A DNA stretch of 64,000 nt, from positions 1-64,000 of the forward strand of contig CAVXNC010000014.1 of NCBI GenBank assembly GCA_963762865.1. The letters are read 5' to 3'. The notes under the pieces were generated by a model. The model had not been told where the DNA came from. It was given only the letters and a program-made list of their open reading frames with translations, and made no database searches. Positions 21,405 through 30,944 of this stretch are shown piece by piece. Numbering within the stretch: the first letter of the stretch is position 1; each line of letters opens with the position of its first letter. Source of the DNA: DATHAP01 sp963762865 (GTDB lineage Bacteria > Actinomycetota > Actinomycetes > JACCUZ01). The position numbers were made by a program, and so were the translations under genes.

Positions 21405-22319
21405 CGACGTTGCCGGGCAGCGTGACAGCCACCCCGACTCCAGCTCCGCGAGAACTGTGCCGGGCGAGGACCGCACCCGCGCCGGCGACACCGGGACGAC
21501 CAGGATCCCGTGCGCCGCGAATCCGGCTTGTCGCTGCATCGTCGCCTCCCAGTCGACCTCCGCGAAGTGATGCTCACGCGAGTTGACCTCGGCCGCCATC
21601 AGGGCTTCCGGCCACCAGCCGTCGGCTATGCCAAGCAGGCGACCACCGATGCGGATCGGAGCGTTCCAGCGTGGCTCCGGCAGGACCCTGCTGGTCGACA
21701 CCAGGTCGCGGAGCTCGCACTCGGGTGCCGACCGGCAGCCAGCTACGAGGTCCGCGACAGCCCGCCGGGGCAGCGCGCTCCCCGCGCTGTGTCCGTGCGC
21801 GAGCTCCAGCTCGAGCTGCTCGACCCGCGCGTGTCGCCGCTGCACCGTGTCCCCGAGGATGGCGCGCACCTCGCGCAGGCTCGGCAGGCTACGGCTGACG
21901 TCGATGACAGCACGAGCAGCCGGCGCACACCGCAGTCCATTGACAGTGACCGGTCGCGGCATCCGATGGGTGCGATGGACGACAAGACCGGACCGGTTGG
22001 ACAGCTGATGCTCGTGCGGCACGAGGAGGTGAGTCCGCGGGTCCTTCGGGAGATAGCGGATCTGGTACCGCGCCGCTGCTGTCACCGAGTGGAGCTGCGC
22101 GTCTGGCCCGGCGAAGAGCAGCGCAGCTCGAAGGCGCACATCGTCCGGGACCGGTCCGCTGAAGGCCGCGTAGACACCGGGCAGCAGGCGCTGCCACCGA
22201 GATCGCACGCGGTGACGGAGCGCCGTGTCCGAGAGGCCGAGCTCGACGGCCTGTCGTCGGGTGAGGAGACCGTGCTGACGCTGGATCAGGCGGTCGACAG
22301 TGAACTCGACATCGGTCAC
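21402..22319 (-). CDS. AbiEi antitoxin-like / DUF559-type protein
   Basis: A ~305-aa protein. The N-terminus (TVDRLIQRQHGLLTRRQAVELGLSDTALRHRV) is the winged-helix of type IV AbiEi-like antitoxins. The middle (WQRLLPGVYAAFSG, AARYQIRYLP) is the family's usual second module. The C-terminus (residues ~215-290, AEVNSREHHFAEVDWEATMQRQAGF) resembles the DUF559/Vsr-type nuclease-like fold. Such proteins are abundant in Nocardioides, usually without a toxin partner, and none is encoded here. The GTG at 22319 is the best start; the frame runs on to 22448 into the second palindromic element. The gene sits exactly between two copies of the 52-bp element, suggesting a mobile or exchanged cassette. Confidence 0.75.
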   Translation of the reverse strand: MTDVEFTVDRLIQRQHGLLTRRQAVELGLSDTALRHRVRSRWQRLLPGVYAAFSGPVPDDVRLRAALLFAGPDAQLHSVTAAARYQIRYLPKDPRTHLLVPHEHQLSNRSGLVVHRTHRMPRPVTVNGLRCAPAARAVIDVSRSLPSLREVRAILGDTVQRRHARVEQLELELAHGHSAGSALPRRAVADLVAGCRSAPECELRDLVSTSRVLPEPRWNAPIRIGGRLLGIADGWWPEALMAAEVNSREHHFAEVDWEATMQRQAGFAAHGILVVPVSPARVRSSPGTVLAELESGWLSRCPATS

Positions 22320-22420
22320 GTGCCCATCGCAGCTGCCGGGGGGCCCTCGGCGGGGAGCCCTAGCGGGATCTGTGGACAGCCGAGCGGCGCACGGCGGCTT
22401 GTGGAGGCCGCGAAGCGCCG

Positions 22421-22472
22421 TGATCCAGGCGTTGTGACTTGCCCGCAAGGGCAGGTTCGGCCGCCTGGATCA
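22421..22472. repeat. 52-bp palindromic element, copy B
   Basis: It has the same 10-base arms (TGATCCAGGC and GCCTGGATCA) and the same 52-bp length as copy A, with an inner hairpin (TTGCCCGCAAGGGCA). It lies between the GGDEF/EAL gene stop and the AbiEi-like gene start, so it may also act as a terminator for leftward transcription. Confidence 0.85.
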
Positions 22473-22494
22473 CCGGAGTCGGGTGGGTCGGCAG

Positions 22495-22544
22495 GGTGCG
22501 GCGGAGGCGAGCAGGTGCGGCGGAGGCGAGCAGGTGCGGCGGAG
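22495..22544. repeat. 19-bp tandem repeat, about 2.6 copies
   Basis: The unit GGTGCGGCGGAGGCGAGCA occurs twice perfectly and then in a 12-base partial copy. It is non-coding and lies just past the stop codon of the GGDEF/EAL gene. Confidence 0.85.
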
Positions 22545-22557
22545 CGCTCGGCGAGCC

Positions 22558-25269
22558 TCAGGCGGAGGCGGAGGCGGTGGCGGTGGCCGTGGCCTTGGCA
22601 ATCGCGTCGGACTGCGCGACCAGCAGCGCGTCGATCTCGGCCGCCGGCATCGGCCGGGCGAAGAGGAACCCCTGCCCGTAGGTGCAGCCCATCGCCTCGA
22701 GGGCGACCCGCTGCTCCGGGGTCTCGATGCCCTCGGCCACCGTGTCCAGCCGCAGCGACTCGCCCAGCCGGACGATGGTGCGCACCAGCTCGCTCTGGCC
22801 GTCCTCCTGCCCGAGGTGCGCGACGAAGGACTTGTCCACCTTGAGGATGTCGACGGGGAATCGCGACAGGTAGGACAGCGACGAGTAGCCGGTGCCGAAG
22901 TCGTCGACCGCCAGCCGCACCCCGAGCGTCTTGATCCGCCGCAGCAGCTCGACGATCTCGTCGGTGCGCTCCATCAGCACGCTCTCGGTCATCTCCAGCG
23001 TCAGCGCGGCGCCGGGCAGCTTGTTCGCCGACAGCACGTCGCGCACCTCGCGCGGCAGGCCTGCCTCGAGCTGCTTGGCCGACACGTTGACGGCGACCTT
23101 GAAGACACCACCCGGCGCGGCATGACGCTGCCACCGGGCGCCCTGGCGGCAGGTCTCCTGCAGGGCCCAGCTGCCGATGTCACCCACCAGCCCGGTCTCC
23201 TCGGCGAGGTCGATGAAGCGCCCCGGCGCGATCAGGCCGAGCTCCGGGTGCGCCCAGCGGGCCAGCGCCTCGACACCGACGATCCGGCCGGTCACCAGCT
23301 CGACGACCGGCTGGTAGTGCAGTACCAGGTCGCCGTGCACCACCGCGTGGCGCAGGTCGGTCTCGGCCTTGACGCGGGCGAGCAGGGCGTCGTGCATCTG
23401 TGCTTCGAAGCGCACGAACGACAGGTCCCGGCGGGACTTCGCGCGGTACATCGCAAGGTCCGCGTTGCGGAGCAGCTGGTCCGCGGTCTCGTCGCCGGAG
23501 TCGCTGATCGCCAGCCCCGTGGACCCGCCGAGCGTGAGCTCACGGCCGTCGAGGACGTACGGCGTCGCCAGGGCACGACGGACGCGCTCGGCGACCCAGA
23601 CGGCCCCCTCTTCGGCCGTCGGGCCGGTGACGAGGACCGCGAACTCGTCGCCACCGAGGCGGGCCACGACGTCGCCGGGACGCACCGAGGAGCTGAGCCG
23701 CTTGGCGACGAGACAGAGCAGCTCGTCACCGATGTGGTGGCCCTGGGTGTCGTTGACCGCCTTGAAGCCGTCGAGGTCGAGGAAGAGCACGGCGACCTCG
23801 CGCGGCGCCAGCGCCACCTTCAGGGCGAGCTCCACCTTGGACCGGAAGAACGCCCGGTTGGCCAGGCCGGTGAGCGCGTCGGAGAAGGCCTGCTGGGTGA
23901 GCTTCTCCTCCAGCCGGCGCCGCTCCGAGACGTCGCGGGTGTTGAGCACCAGGCCGCGGATGTCCGGGTCGTGCATGAGCGACGTCACGGTGCTCTCGGT
24001 GTCGCACCAGCTGCCGTCCTTGGCCCAGACCGGGAAGTCGAGGGTGACCGTCCGGCCGGGGGTGCGGGCGGCGGTCGACAGCGCCCGACTGAGCCGACGG
24101 GCGTCCGTCGGGCGCAACAGGTCGGTGACCGCGGTGCCCACCAGCTGCGCCGGGTCGTGCCCGAGGATCCGGGTCACCGACGGCGTCTGGAAGCGGATCG
24201 TGCCGCGCGGGTCCACGACGGTGATGACGTCGGAGGAGTTCTGCACCAGGGCCCGGAACCACTTCTCCCGGTCGCCGAGCGAGAGGGTGCGCCGCAGGAC
24301 CAGTCCGTCCATCTGGCGCTCGGTCGCCAGGCTGTCGAGGCGGGCGAGGACGCCGCCGCCGATGAGGGTCACCGCGAGCAGGAGCGCGCAGGTCAGGGTG
24401 AGCCCGGTCAGGGGCTGGCCGAAGACGTTGGCGCCGAGCAGGACGGCCGCCGCGACCGACAGGGGCGCGATCGGCATCAGCACAGAGACCCGCTCGCGCC
24501 ACACCGTGGCCCGGTCGGACTCGGCGTCGCCGACCGCCAGGGCCGCGCCGGCCAGCCACAGCAGCCCGGGGCCGGCGGCCGCGACGAGCCCGAGGGCACC
24601 ACTCACCCCGTGGTGCTCCATCAGGTCGAGCACCCCGAGCAGCATCGCACCGCCGCCGAGCAGGAGCAGCGTCGGCAGCGGCAGTCCGCCCGGACGGCGG
24701 GCGCGGCCGATGACGGCCACGGCTGCGGTGGCCAGCACGACACCGGATGCCGGGTGGACCAGGGCCGCCGGGTCTCCGGCGGCCGTCGCGAGGCCGTCGG
24801 GCAGCAGGATCTCCACGGCCGGCACCGCGAACGCGAAGCCGGCGGCCAGGGCATCCAGCGCGGTGCGCAGCAACGACCGCCGGCTCTCAGCCGGCGCCGG
24901 CAGCAGCCACAGGCCCCACGCGACCAGCCCGGCCAGCACGAGGTGCTGCCAGGTCGCGTCTCCGTGCAGGGCACCGTCGCCCGACGGCTCGGTCGCCATG
25001 ACCGACCAGGCTCCGTGCACGAGGACGGCGAGCGCCAGCAGCAGCCAGCCGGAGCGGGCGCGCCAGGTCCCCGGCCGGCCGCGCAGCACAAGGGTGACCG
25101 CGGCAGCCGCGGTCGCGACAGACACCACCAGCGCGGCGACCGGACGGGCCGCCGGCTCGAAGCCGAGCAGGGCCAGCACGGTCGCGCCCAGGGCGAGGGA
25201 CGGCAGCGAGACGAGGGCCGCCGTCACGGGCCGAGGCAGGGGCCACCTCCCCCGAGGTGCGCTGTGCAT
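22558..25269 (-). CDS. Membrane-bound PAS-GGDEF-EAL protein
   Basis: A 903-aa integral-membrane c-di-GMP enzyme. The first ~310 residues hold about eight to ten hydrophobic segments with short loops, forming a membrane sensor module. A PAS domain follows (WFRALVQNSSDVITVVDP, ~330-450), then GGDEF with intact RLGGDEFAVL near residue 538, then EAL with canonical VEALARW near 668 plus LEMTESVLM, AVDDFGTGYSSLSYL, KVDKSFV and TVAEGIET. Both catalytic domains look complete. The C-terminus ends in a low-complexity Ala/Thr/Ser tail (ATATATASASA). The ATG at 25269 follows AAAAGG. Confidence 0.93.
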   Translation of the reverse strand: MHSAPRGRWPLPRPVTAALVSLPSLALGATVLALLGFEPAARPVAALVVSVATAAAAVTLVLRGRPGTWRARSGWLLLALAVLVHGAWSVMATEPSGDGALHGDATWQHLVLAGLVAWGLWLLPAPAESRRSLLRTALDALAAGFAFAVPAVEILLPDGLATAAGDPAALVHPASGVVLATAAVAVIGRARRPGGLPLPTLLLLGGGAMLLGVLDLMEHHGVSGALGLVAAAGPGLLWLAGAALAVGDAESDRATVWRERVSVLMPIAPLSVAAAVLLGANVFGQPLTGLTLTCALLLAVTLIGGGVLARLDSLATERQMDGLVLRRTLSLGDREKWFRALVQNSSDVITVVDPRGTIRFQTPSVTRILGHDPAQLVGTAVTDLLRPTDARRLSRALSTAARTPGRTVTLDFPVWAKDGSWCDTESTVTSLMHDPDIRGLVLNTRDVSERRRLEEKLTQQAFSDALTGLANRAFFRSKVELALKVALAPREVAVLFLDLDGFKAVNDTQGHHIGDELLCLVAKRLSSSVRPGDVVARLGGDEFAVLVTGPTAEEGAVWVAERVRRALATPYVLDGRELTLGGSTGLAISDSGDETADQLLRNADLAMYRAKSRRDLSFVRFEAQMHDALLARVKAETDLRHAVVHGDLVLHYQPVVELVTGRIVGVEALARWAHPELGLIAPGRFIDLAEETGLVGDIGSWALQETCRQGARWQRHAAPGGVFKVAVNVSAKQLEAGLPREVRDVLSANKLPGAALTLEMTESVLMERTDEIVELLRRIKTLGVRLAVDDFGTGYSSLSYLSRFPVDILKVDKSFVAHLGQEDGQSELVRTIVRLGESLRLDTVAEGIETPEQRVALEAMGCTYGQGFLFARPMPAAEIDALLVAQSDAIAKATATATASASA

Positions 25270-25416
25270 GCCTTTTCATCGACTCGCCATGACCTCGGAT
25301 TGACCTCTCGAACCGGCCAATCTGCGGCGAACGGCCCATCTCGGTCACCCGTTCGGCGCAGTCACCGCCGTCCCGTCCGTCACCAGCCGCTGCCAGCCCG
25401 TCGGCCGCGTGCGCGC

Positions 25417-26940
25417 TCAGCCCTGGGTGGCGGCCGTGACCGCGAAGGGCCGTAGCTCGGCAGCCAGCGCGTCGCCGACCCGGGCACGGACCCGGGTGCC
25501 CTCCGCGACGTGCTCCTGGACGACGCCGTGGCCCTCGTCGTGCAGCCGCGAGACCAGGTCGCCGCGGTGGAACGGCACGAGCACGTCGACCGGCACCTGT
25601 GGCCGCGGCAGCTCGCGCGCGATGACGGTCTCCAGCTCGTCGAGGCCCTCACCGGTGCGGGCGGAGACGACGACGAGGTGCTTCTCGCGGCGGCGCAAAC
25701 GATCGATCACCAGCGGGTCAGCGAGGTCGGCCTTGTTGACCACCACGAGCTCGGGCACGCGATGCGCGTCGACGTCGGCGAAGACCTCGCGGACCGCGGC
25801 CAGCTGCGCCTCCGGCGCGGGGTCCGAGCCGTCGACGACGTGCAGGATCAGGTCCGCGCCGGCGACCTCCTCCAGCGTCGAGCGGAAGGCCTCGACGAGC
25901 TGGTGCGGGAGGTGGCGGACGAAGCCCACCGTGTCCGTCAGGGTGTAGTCGCGGCCGTCGCCGGTCCGCGCGCGGCGGACCGTAGGGTCGAGGGTGGCGA
26001 AGAGCGCGTTCTCCACGAGCACCCCGGCACCGGTGAGCCGGTTGAGCAGCGACGACTTGCCCGCGTTGGTGTAGCCCGCGATCGCCACCGACGGCACGGC
26101 GTGCCGCTTCCGCTCCTGCCGCTTGGTGTCGCGAGCGGTCTTCATGCCCGCGATCTCGCGGCGCAGCTTGGCCATCTTGGTGCGGATGCGACGCCGGTCG
26201 GTCTCGATCTTCGTCTCGCCGGGACCGCGGGTGCCGACACCGCCGGACGCCGAGCCGCCGGCACCACCGGCCTGCCGGGACATCGACTCGCCCCAGCCGC
26301 GCAACCTCGGCAGCATGTACTCCATCTGCGCCAGCGACACCTGCGCCTTGCCCTCGCGGCTCTTGGCGTGCTGGGCGAAGATGTCCAGGATCAGCGCAGT
26401 CCGGTCGATCACCTTGACCTTGACCACGGCCTCGAGCTGGCTGAGCTGGCCGGGCGTCAGCTCGCCGTCGCAGACCACGGTGTCGGCGCCCTCGGCGACG
26501 ACGACGTCGCGCAGCTCGCGGGCCTTGCCGGAGCCGACGAAGGTGGCCGGGTCGGGCTTGTCGCGCCGCTGCATCATCCCGGCGAGCACCTGCGAGCCGG
26601 CGGTCTCCGCGAGCGCCGCCAGCTCGGCGAGCGAGCTCTCGGCCTCCTCGACCGTCCCGTCGGTCCACACGCCGATCAGGACGACCCGCTCGAGGCGCAG
26701 CTGGCGGTACTCGACCTCGGTGACGTCCTGCAGCTCGGTCGAGAGGCCGGCGACGCGGCGCAGCGCCTGCCGGTCCGCGAGGTCGTACTGGTCGCCGTCG
26801 ATCGGGTCCTCAGCGAGGTCGTCAGCGAGGTCGTCACGGTCCTCGAAGCGTTCGTCGAGGCGGTCGTCCGGGTCGACGACGGGCTCGACCCGGACGGGCT
26901 GGTCTGGCTGGTATGCGGTCATCGGGTCCCAGGGTGTCAC
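25417..26940 (-). CDS. hflX: GTPase HflX
   Basis: Ribosome-associated GTPase that splits stalled or heat-damaged 70S ribosomes. An acidic ~60-residue N-terminal extension precedes the HflX domain (ERVVLIGVWTDGTVEEAE, TFVGSGKARELRD, GPGETKIETDRRRIR). The G domain starts near residue 285: G1 is GYTNAGKSSLLN, G3 is LTDTVGFVRHLP and G4 is VVNKADL. The GTG start overlaps the dapF stop by four bases (GTGA), so translation is probably coupled. The dapF-hflX order is conserved in actinobacteria. Confidence 0.97.
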   Translation of the reverse strand: MTPWDPMTAYQPDQPVRVEPVVDPDDRLDERFEDRDDLADDLAEDPIDGDQYDLADRQALRRVAGLSTELQDVTEVEYRQLRLERVVLIGVWTDGTVEEAESSLAELAALAETAGSQVLAGMMQRRDKPDPATFVGSGKARELRDVVVAEGADTVVCDGELTPGQLSQLEAVVKVKVIDRTALILDIFAQHAKSREGKAQVSLAQMEYMLPRLRGWGESMSRQAGGAGGSASGGVGTRGPGETKIETDRRRIRTKMAKLRREIAGMKTARDTKRQERKRHAVPSVAIAGYTNAGKSSLLNRLTGAGVLVENALFATLDPTVRRARTGDGRDYTLTDTVGFVRHLPHQLVEAFRSTLEEVAGADLILHVVDGSDPAPEAQLAAVREVFADVDAHRVPELVVVNKADLADPLVIDRLRRREKHLVVVSARTGEGLDELETVIARELPRPQVPVDVLVPFHRGDLVSRLHDEGHGVVQEHVAEGTRVRARVGDALAAELRPFAVTAATQG

Positions 26941-27815
26941 GCGAGCGACGCCGCCGTCGCCTCAGTTCGGCCCTCCCAGAGGGCAGCCGACACGGTCCCC
27001 TCCGCGACGAGGACCGCCGGACCGGTGAGCTCCAGGTGGCCGTCCGTCCGGCGGTTCACCGTCAGCCGTCCACCGGGCACGTCGACGACGTACGCCCTCG
27101 GCTCACCCTGGCCGACACCTGCGTCGCCGGTGTCCTGGACCGCGGCGGCGACCATCACGGCGCACGCGCCGGTGCCGCAGGACCGGGTCTCCCCCACGCC
27201 CCGCTCGTGGACCCGCATCGCGAGGTGTCCGGGGCCGCGACGGACTGCGAACTCCACGTTGACGCCGTCCGGGAAGGCCGGCGCGACCTCCGGGGCGCTG
27301 CGCAGCTCGCCCGCCGCCGCGAGGTCGTCCACGAAGACCACGGCGTGCGGGTTGCCGACGTCGACCTCCACGGCGGCCCAGGACGTCTTGCCGACCCGCA
27401 CGGTGCGGGCGGTGCCCGGCAGCGTCGCCGGGCCCATGTCGACGGTGACGTCACCGGACCGGTCCAGCCGCACCGTCTTCACCCCGTCGCGGGTCGCGAT
27501 GGGCAGCTCGCCCTGCTCTGCCCAGCCCTCGTCGACCAGGAAGCGGGCGAAGACCCGGATGCCGTTGCCGCACATCTCGACGGCCGAGCCGTCGGCGTTT
27601 CGGTAGTCCATGAACCACTCGGCGTCGCCGGCCATCGCCGAGGCCGCGGGATCCGCGGCTGTCCGGACGACCCGCAGGACGCCGTCGCCGCCGATGCCGG
27701 CGCGACGGTCGCACAGCCGCTGGACGCGCTCGTCGGTGAGGTCGAGCGCGCCGTCGGCATCGGGCAGCAGCACGAAGTCGTTCTCGGTGCCGTGCCCCTT
27801 CACGAACCGGGTCAC
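26937..27815 (-). CDS. dapF: Diaminopimelate epimerase
   Basis: Converts LL- to meso-diaminopimelate for lysine and peptidoglycan synthesis. The two catalytic cysteines lie in EMCGNGIRVFARFL and RSCGTGACAVMVAA. The N-terminus FVKGHGTENDFVLLPD is typical. At 292 aa it has the normal length. The GTG at 27815 has a TAGCCT hexamer at 27822-27827, 6 nt upstream, consistent with a leaderless transcript; GGAGGC lies in the same gap. It overlaps hflX by GTGA. Confidence 0.97.
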   Translation of the reverse strand: MTRFVKGHGTENDFVLLPDADGALDLTDERVQRLCDRRAGIGGDGVLRVVRTAADPAASAMAGDAEWFMDYRNADGSAVEMCGNGIRVFARFLVDEGWAEQGELPIATRDGVKTVRLDRSGDVTVDMGPATLPGTARTVRVGKTSWAAVEVDVGNPHAVVFVDDLAAAGELRSAPEVAPAFPDGVNVEFAVRRGPGHLAMRVHERGVGETRSCGTGACAVMVAAAVQDTGDAGVGQGEPRAYVVDVPGGRLTVNRRTDGHLELTGPAVLVAEGTVSAALWEGRTEATAASLA

Positions 27816-27867
27816 GCCTCCAGGCTACGGCGGCGACCCGGCCGGGAGGCAGTCCGGCACCCGGCCA

Positions 27868-29683
27868 TCAGCCTGGGTCGACAACGGCGGCCGAGCCACC
27901 GCCGCGGCGCACCGGCTCGGCGACCGCGAGCATGCCTCCGTCGTCGGCGAGCTCGATGGCCGTGGCCGCCCCGATCTCTCCCGGCGCGGGCGGCAGGACG
28001 AACGAGTGCCCGAGCGCGGTGAGCCCCGGCTTGTCGAACGCCGGCTCGGCCTGGACCGCAGCCGTGTTGCGCTGGCTGGCTCGGGGCGCCGCCACCGCCT
28101 CGGGTAGAGACATCCCGAAGTCCAGGTGGTTGACCAGGATCTGCAGCACCGTCGTGATGATGGTCGACCCCCCGGGCGAGCCGACGGCGAGGACCGGGCG
28201 CCCGTCGTCGAGGACGATTGTCGGCGCCATCGACGAGCGCGGCCGCTTGCCCGGCGCCGGTAGGTTGGGGTCGCCCGGCACCGTCGGCGCGAAGTTGAAG
28301 TCGGTGAGCTCGTTGTTGAGCAAGAACCCGCGGTTGGGGACGACGATGCCGCTGCCGCCCGTCTGCTCGATGGTCAGCGTGTACGCGGCCACGTTTCCCC
28401 ACTTGTCGGCCACCGTCAGGTGCGTCGTCGACAAGCCTTCCTGGTCGGCGCCGGGCGGTGTGGTGTCGTTCGTGGCCGGGCAGTCAGTGATGTAAGAGCC
28501 GTCGGGGGTACCCGACGGCACCGGCTTGTTCGCCGCCGCCGACGGGTCGATCTGGCAGGACCGCTCGGCCGCGAAGGAGTCGGAGAGCAGCTCGCCGAGC
28601 GGCACGTCCACCTCGGCCGGGTCGCCCACGTAGCGGTTGCGGTCGGCGAAGGCCAGCGCGCTCGCCTCGAGGTAGTAGTGCGTCGCCAGGGTGCGGTCCA
28701 TCGCCGACAGGTCGGATCGCTCGAGGATGTTCAGCGCCTCGCCGACCGTCGAGCCTCCGCTCGACGGCGGGGCCATCCCGTAGACGTCGAGTCCCCGGTA
28801 GCCGACGTGGGTCGGGTCGCGATCGAGCGCGTCGTACGCCCGCAGGTCGCTCTTCTGCATCAGGCCGGGTCGGGCGTTGTAGGTCGAGCCTTCGACGAGC
28901 GGAGGCTCCCGGACGGTCTCCACGACCTGGGCACCCAGGGCGCCGGAGTACAGCCACTCGACGCCGTCCCGGGCGAGGCGCTCGTAGGTCATGGCCAGGT
29001 TTCGGTTGGTGAAGACCGACCCGACGGCCGGCGGGGAGCCGCCCGGGAGGAAGAGCCGGCGGGTCGACGTGAAGTTCGCGAACCGCGCCGCGTTGGCGGC
29101 GGTCTGGTCGTAGAAGGTCTGGTCGACCACGAACCCGTCGCTCGCCAGCTCGGTCGGTCCCGCGAGGACGTCGGACAGCGACATGGTCCCCCAGCTGTCC
29201 AGCACCCGGTCCCAGGTGGCGGGGGTTCCGGGCACGCCGACGGACAGCCCGCTGGTGACCGCGTCGGCGAACGGGATAGGGACCCCGTTCTCCAGGAACG
29301 ACGTCGCCGTCATCGCCTGCGGCGCCGCCTCCCGGCCGTCGACGGTCTGCACCTCGCCGGACGCGGCGTCGTAGTAGACGAAGAAGCCGCCGCCGCCGAC
29401 CCCGGCCGAGTAGGGCTCGGTCACACCGAGGGCGGCAGCAGTCGCGACCGCCGCGTCGGCGGCGTTGCCCCCAGCCTCGAGGACGTCGAGGCCGACCCGC
29501 GTGGCGTCGGCGTCCACGCTGCTCACCGCACCGCCGCTGCCGGCCGCGGTCGGCTCCTTGGCGAAGCCCTGCTCCGGCGACGCCGGACGGGGCAGCGACC
29601 AGGGCCGACGTCGCGACCGCCGCGACGAGGGTGCCGGTGGCGAGCAGGGACCGGGGTGCGGCGAGGCGGCGGCGTGTGGTCAC
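27868..29683 (-). CDS. ggt: Gamma-glutamyltransferase, secreted, with a frameshift after the signal peptide
   Basis: Exported enzyme that cleaves gamma-glutamyl bonds of glutathione-like compounds; the precursor cuts itself into two subunits. The body (SSVDADATRVGLDVLEAGGN, VGGGGFFVYYD) runs to the stop at 27868. The nucleophile Thr is in EGLSTTHLTVADKWGN, and PNRGFLLNNELTDF follows. The signal peptide (RRRLAAPRSLLATGTLVAAV) starts at GTG 29683 in a different frame. The switch is near 29575-29590, where the expected linker (SPEQGFAKEPTAAGSGG) reads on in the main frame. The GTG overlaps the miaA stop by GTGA. A one-base assembly error is the simplest explanation. Confidence 0.85.
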
Positions 29684-30648
29684 GCCCCCATGCCTACCAG
29701 GTGTCGGGCGAAACGGACATACCTGGCGGGTGCCCGACGACCCCGGCGAGGGCTCCGCTCGACCAGGCCGGGTGCGCCGGCGTCCAGCCAGCGCACCCGC
29801 TGGTCCCTGCGGAACCACGACTCCTGCCGGCGGGCGAACCGCCGGGTCGCGCGCACCGTCTCGGCGCGCGCCTCCTCCTCGGTGCACTCCCCGTCGAGGT
29901 ACCGCAGGACCTGCGAGTAGCCGAGGGCCCTCGACGCCGTGCGCCCCTCGCGCAGCCCGTCGGCCGCCAGCCGGCGGACCTCCTCGACCAGTCCCTGCTC
30001 CCACATCCGGTCGACCCGGGTCTCGATCCGCGCGTCCAGCGTCGGTCGGTCCACCGTGAGTCCTACCTGTACGGCGGGCACCGCGTAGGCGCCCGGCTCG
30101 GGCAGCGACGCCGTGAAGGGCGCGCCGGTCATCTCGACGACCTCCAGGGCACGCACCACCCGGCGGCCGTTGCTCGGCAGGATCGCCGCCGCGGCCGCCG
30201 GGTCGACGGCGGCCAGCCGCGCGTGCAGCGCGGCCGGACCGATGTCGGCCAGCTCGGCCTCGAGCCGCGCGCGGACCGCGTCGTCGGTGCCAGGGAAGGC
30301 GAGGTCGTCGAGGGCGGCCCGCACGTAGAGCCCCGACCCACCGACCAGCACGGCCCGCCGGCCACGTGCGGCGATCTCGAGCAGCTGACGGCGTACCAGC
30401 CGCTGGTAGTCGGCGACGTTGGCCGCGACCCGCACGTCCCACACGTCGAGGAGGTGGTGGGGCACGCCGCGGCGCTCGGCGTCGGTGAGCTTGGCGGTGC
30501 CGACGTCCATGCCGCGGTAGAGCTGCATGGAGTCGGCGTTGACGACCTCGCCGTCGAGATGAAGGGCAAGCTCGACCGCCAGGTCGCTCTTGCCGGTGGC
30601 CGTGGCACCGACGACCGCGACCACGGGAGGCGGGTCGGCGGGAGTCAC
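29680..30648 (-). CDS. miaA: tRNA dimethylallyltransferase
   Basis: Adds the dimethylallyl group to A37 of tRNAs reading UNN codons, the step before MiaB. Walker A is VVGATATGKSDLA near the N-terminus. NADSMQLYRGMDVGTAK, HHLLDVWD and LVGGSGLYVRAALD are the family motifs. SRALGYSQVLRYL and TRRFARRQESWFRRD lie near the C-terminus. The GTG at 30648 gives 322 aa; a TTG at 30657 is an alternative. The open frame runs far upstream antisense to the regulator gene, which is not coding. The stop overlaps ggt by GTGA. Confidence 0.96.
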   Translation of the reverse strand: MTPADPPPVVAVVGATATGKSDLAVELALHLDGEVVNADSMQLYRGMDVGTAKLTDAERRGVPHHLLDVWDVRVAANVADYQRLVRRQLLEIAARGRRAVLVGGSGLYVRAALDDLAFPGTDDAVRARLEAELADIGPAALHARLAAVDPAAAAAILPSNGRRVVRALEVVEMTGAPFTASLPEPGAYAVPAVQVGLTVDRPTLDARIETRVDRMWEQGLVEEVRRLAADGLREGRTASRALGYSQVLRYLDGECTEEEARAETVRATRRFARRQESWFRRDQRVRWLDAGAPGLVERSPRRGRRAPARYVRFARHLVGMGA

Positions 30649-30686
30649 GATCGTCAAGTCTCGCGCAGGTGGCCTACGGTGACGCC

Positions 30687-30935
30687 ATGGGCATGTTCGA
30701 CAACATCCGCAAGAAGGCCGAGAAGGCCGTCGACCAGCACGGCGACAAGATCGCGCAGGGCATCGACAAGGCCGGCGGGATGGCGAGCAAGAAGACCGGC
30801 GGCAAGCACGACGCGCACATCGCCAAGGGCTCGTCGGCGGCGAAGAACGCCCTCGACAAGCTGGACGGCAAGAACGACGACATCCCTGACGACAAGCCGA
30901 AGCCGTCGAAGCCGCCGCAGCAGCCGCGCCCCTGA
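30687..30935 (+). CDS. Small MT0933/Rv0909-like antitoxin-family protein
   Basis: A lysine-rich 82-aa protein (MGMFDNIRKKAEKAVDQHGDK, ASKKTGGKHDAHI) with an amphipathic N-terminal helix and a Pro/Lys tail (KPKPSKPPQQPRP). It resembles the Rv0909-type antitoxin family, whose usual partner is an SRPBCC-fold toxin. No such gene is adjacent here, so it is an orphan or does something else. The ATG at 30687 has TACGGT 6 nt upstream (leaderless-type). It diverges from miaA and converges on the dioxygenase-like gene. Confidence 0.75.
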   Translation: MGMFDNIRKKAEKAVDQHGDKIAQGIDKAGGMASKKTGGKHDAHIAKGSSAAKNALDKLDGKNDDIPDDKPKPSKPPQQPRP

Positions 30936-30944
30936 CCCGAGCCG

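Noticed and set aside
22421..22472. Palindromic elements as simple terminators only
   Set aside because: Not excluded, but equal 52-bp length, identical arms and the position on both sides of one gene are more than a terminator needs. They are therefore reported as repeats.
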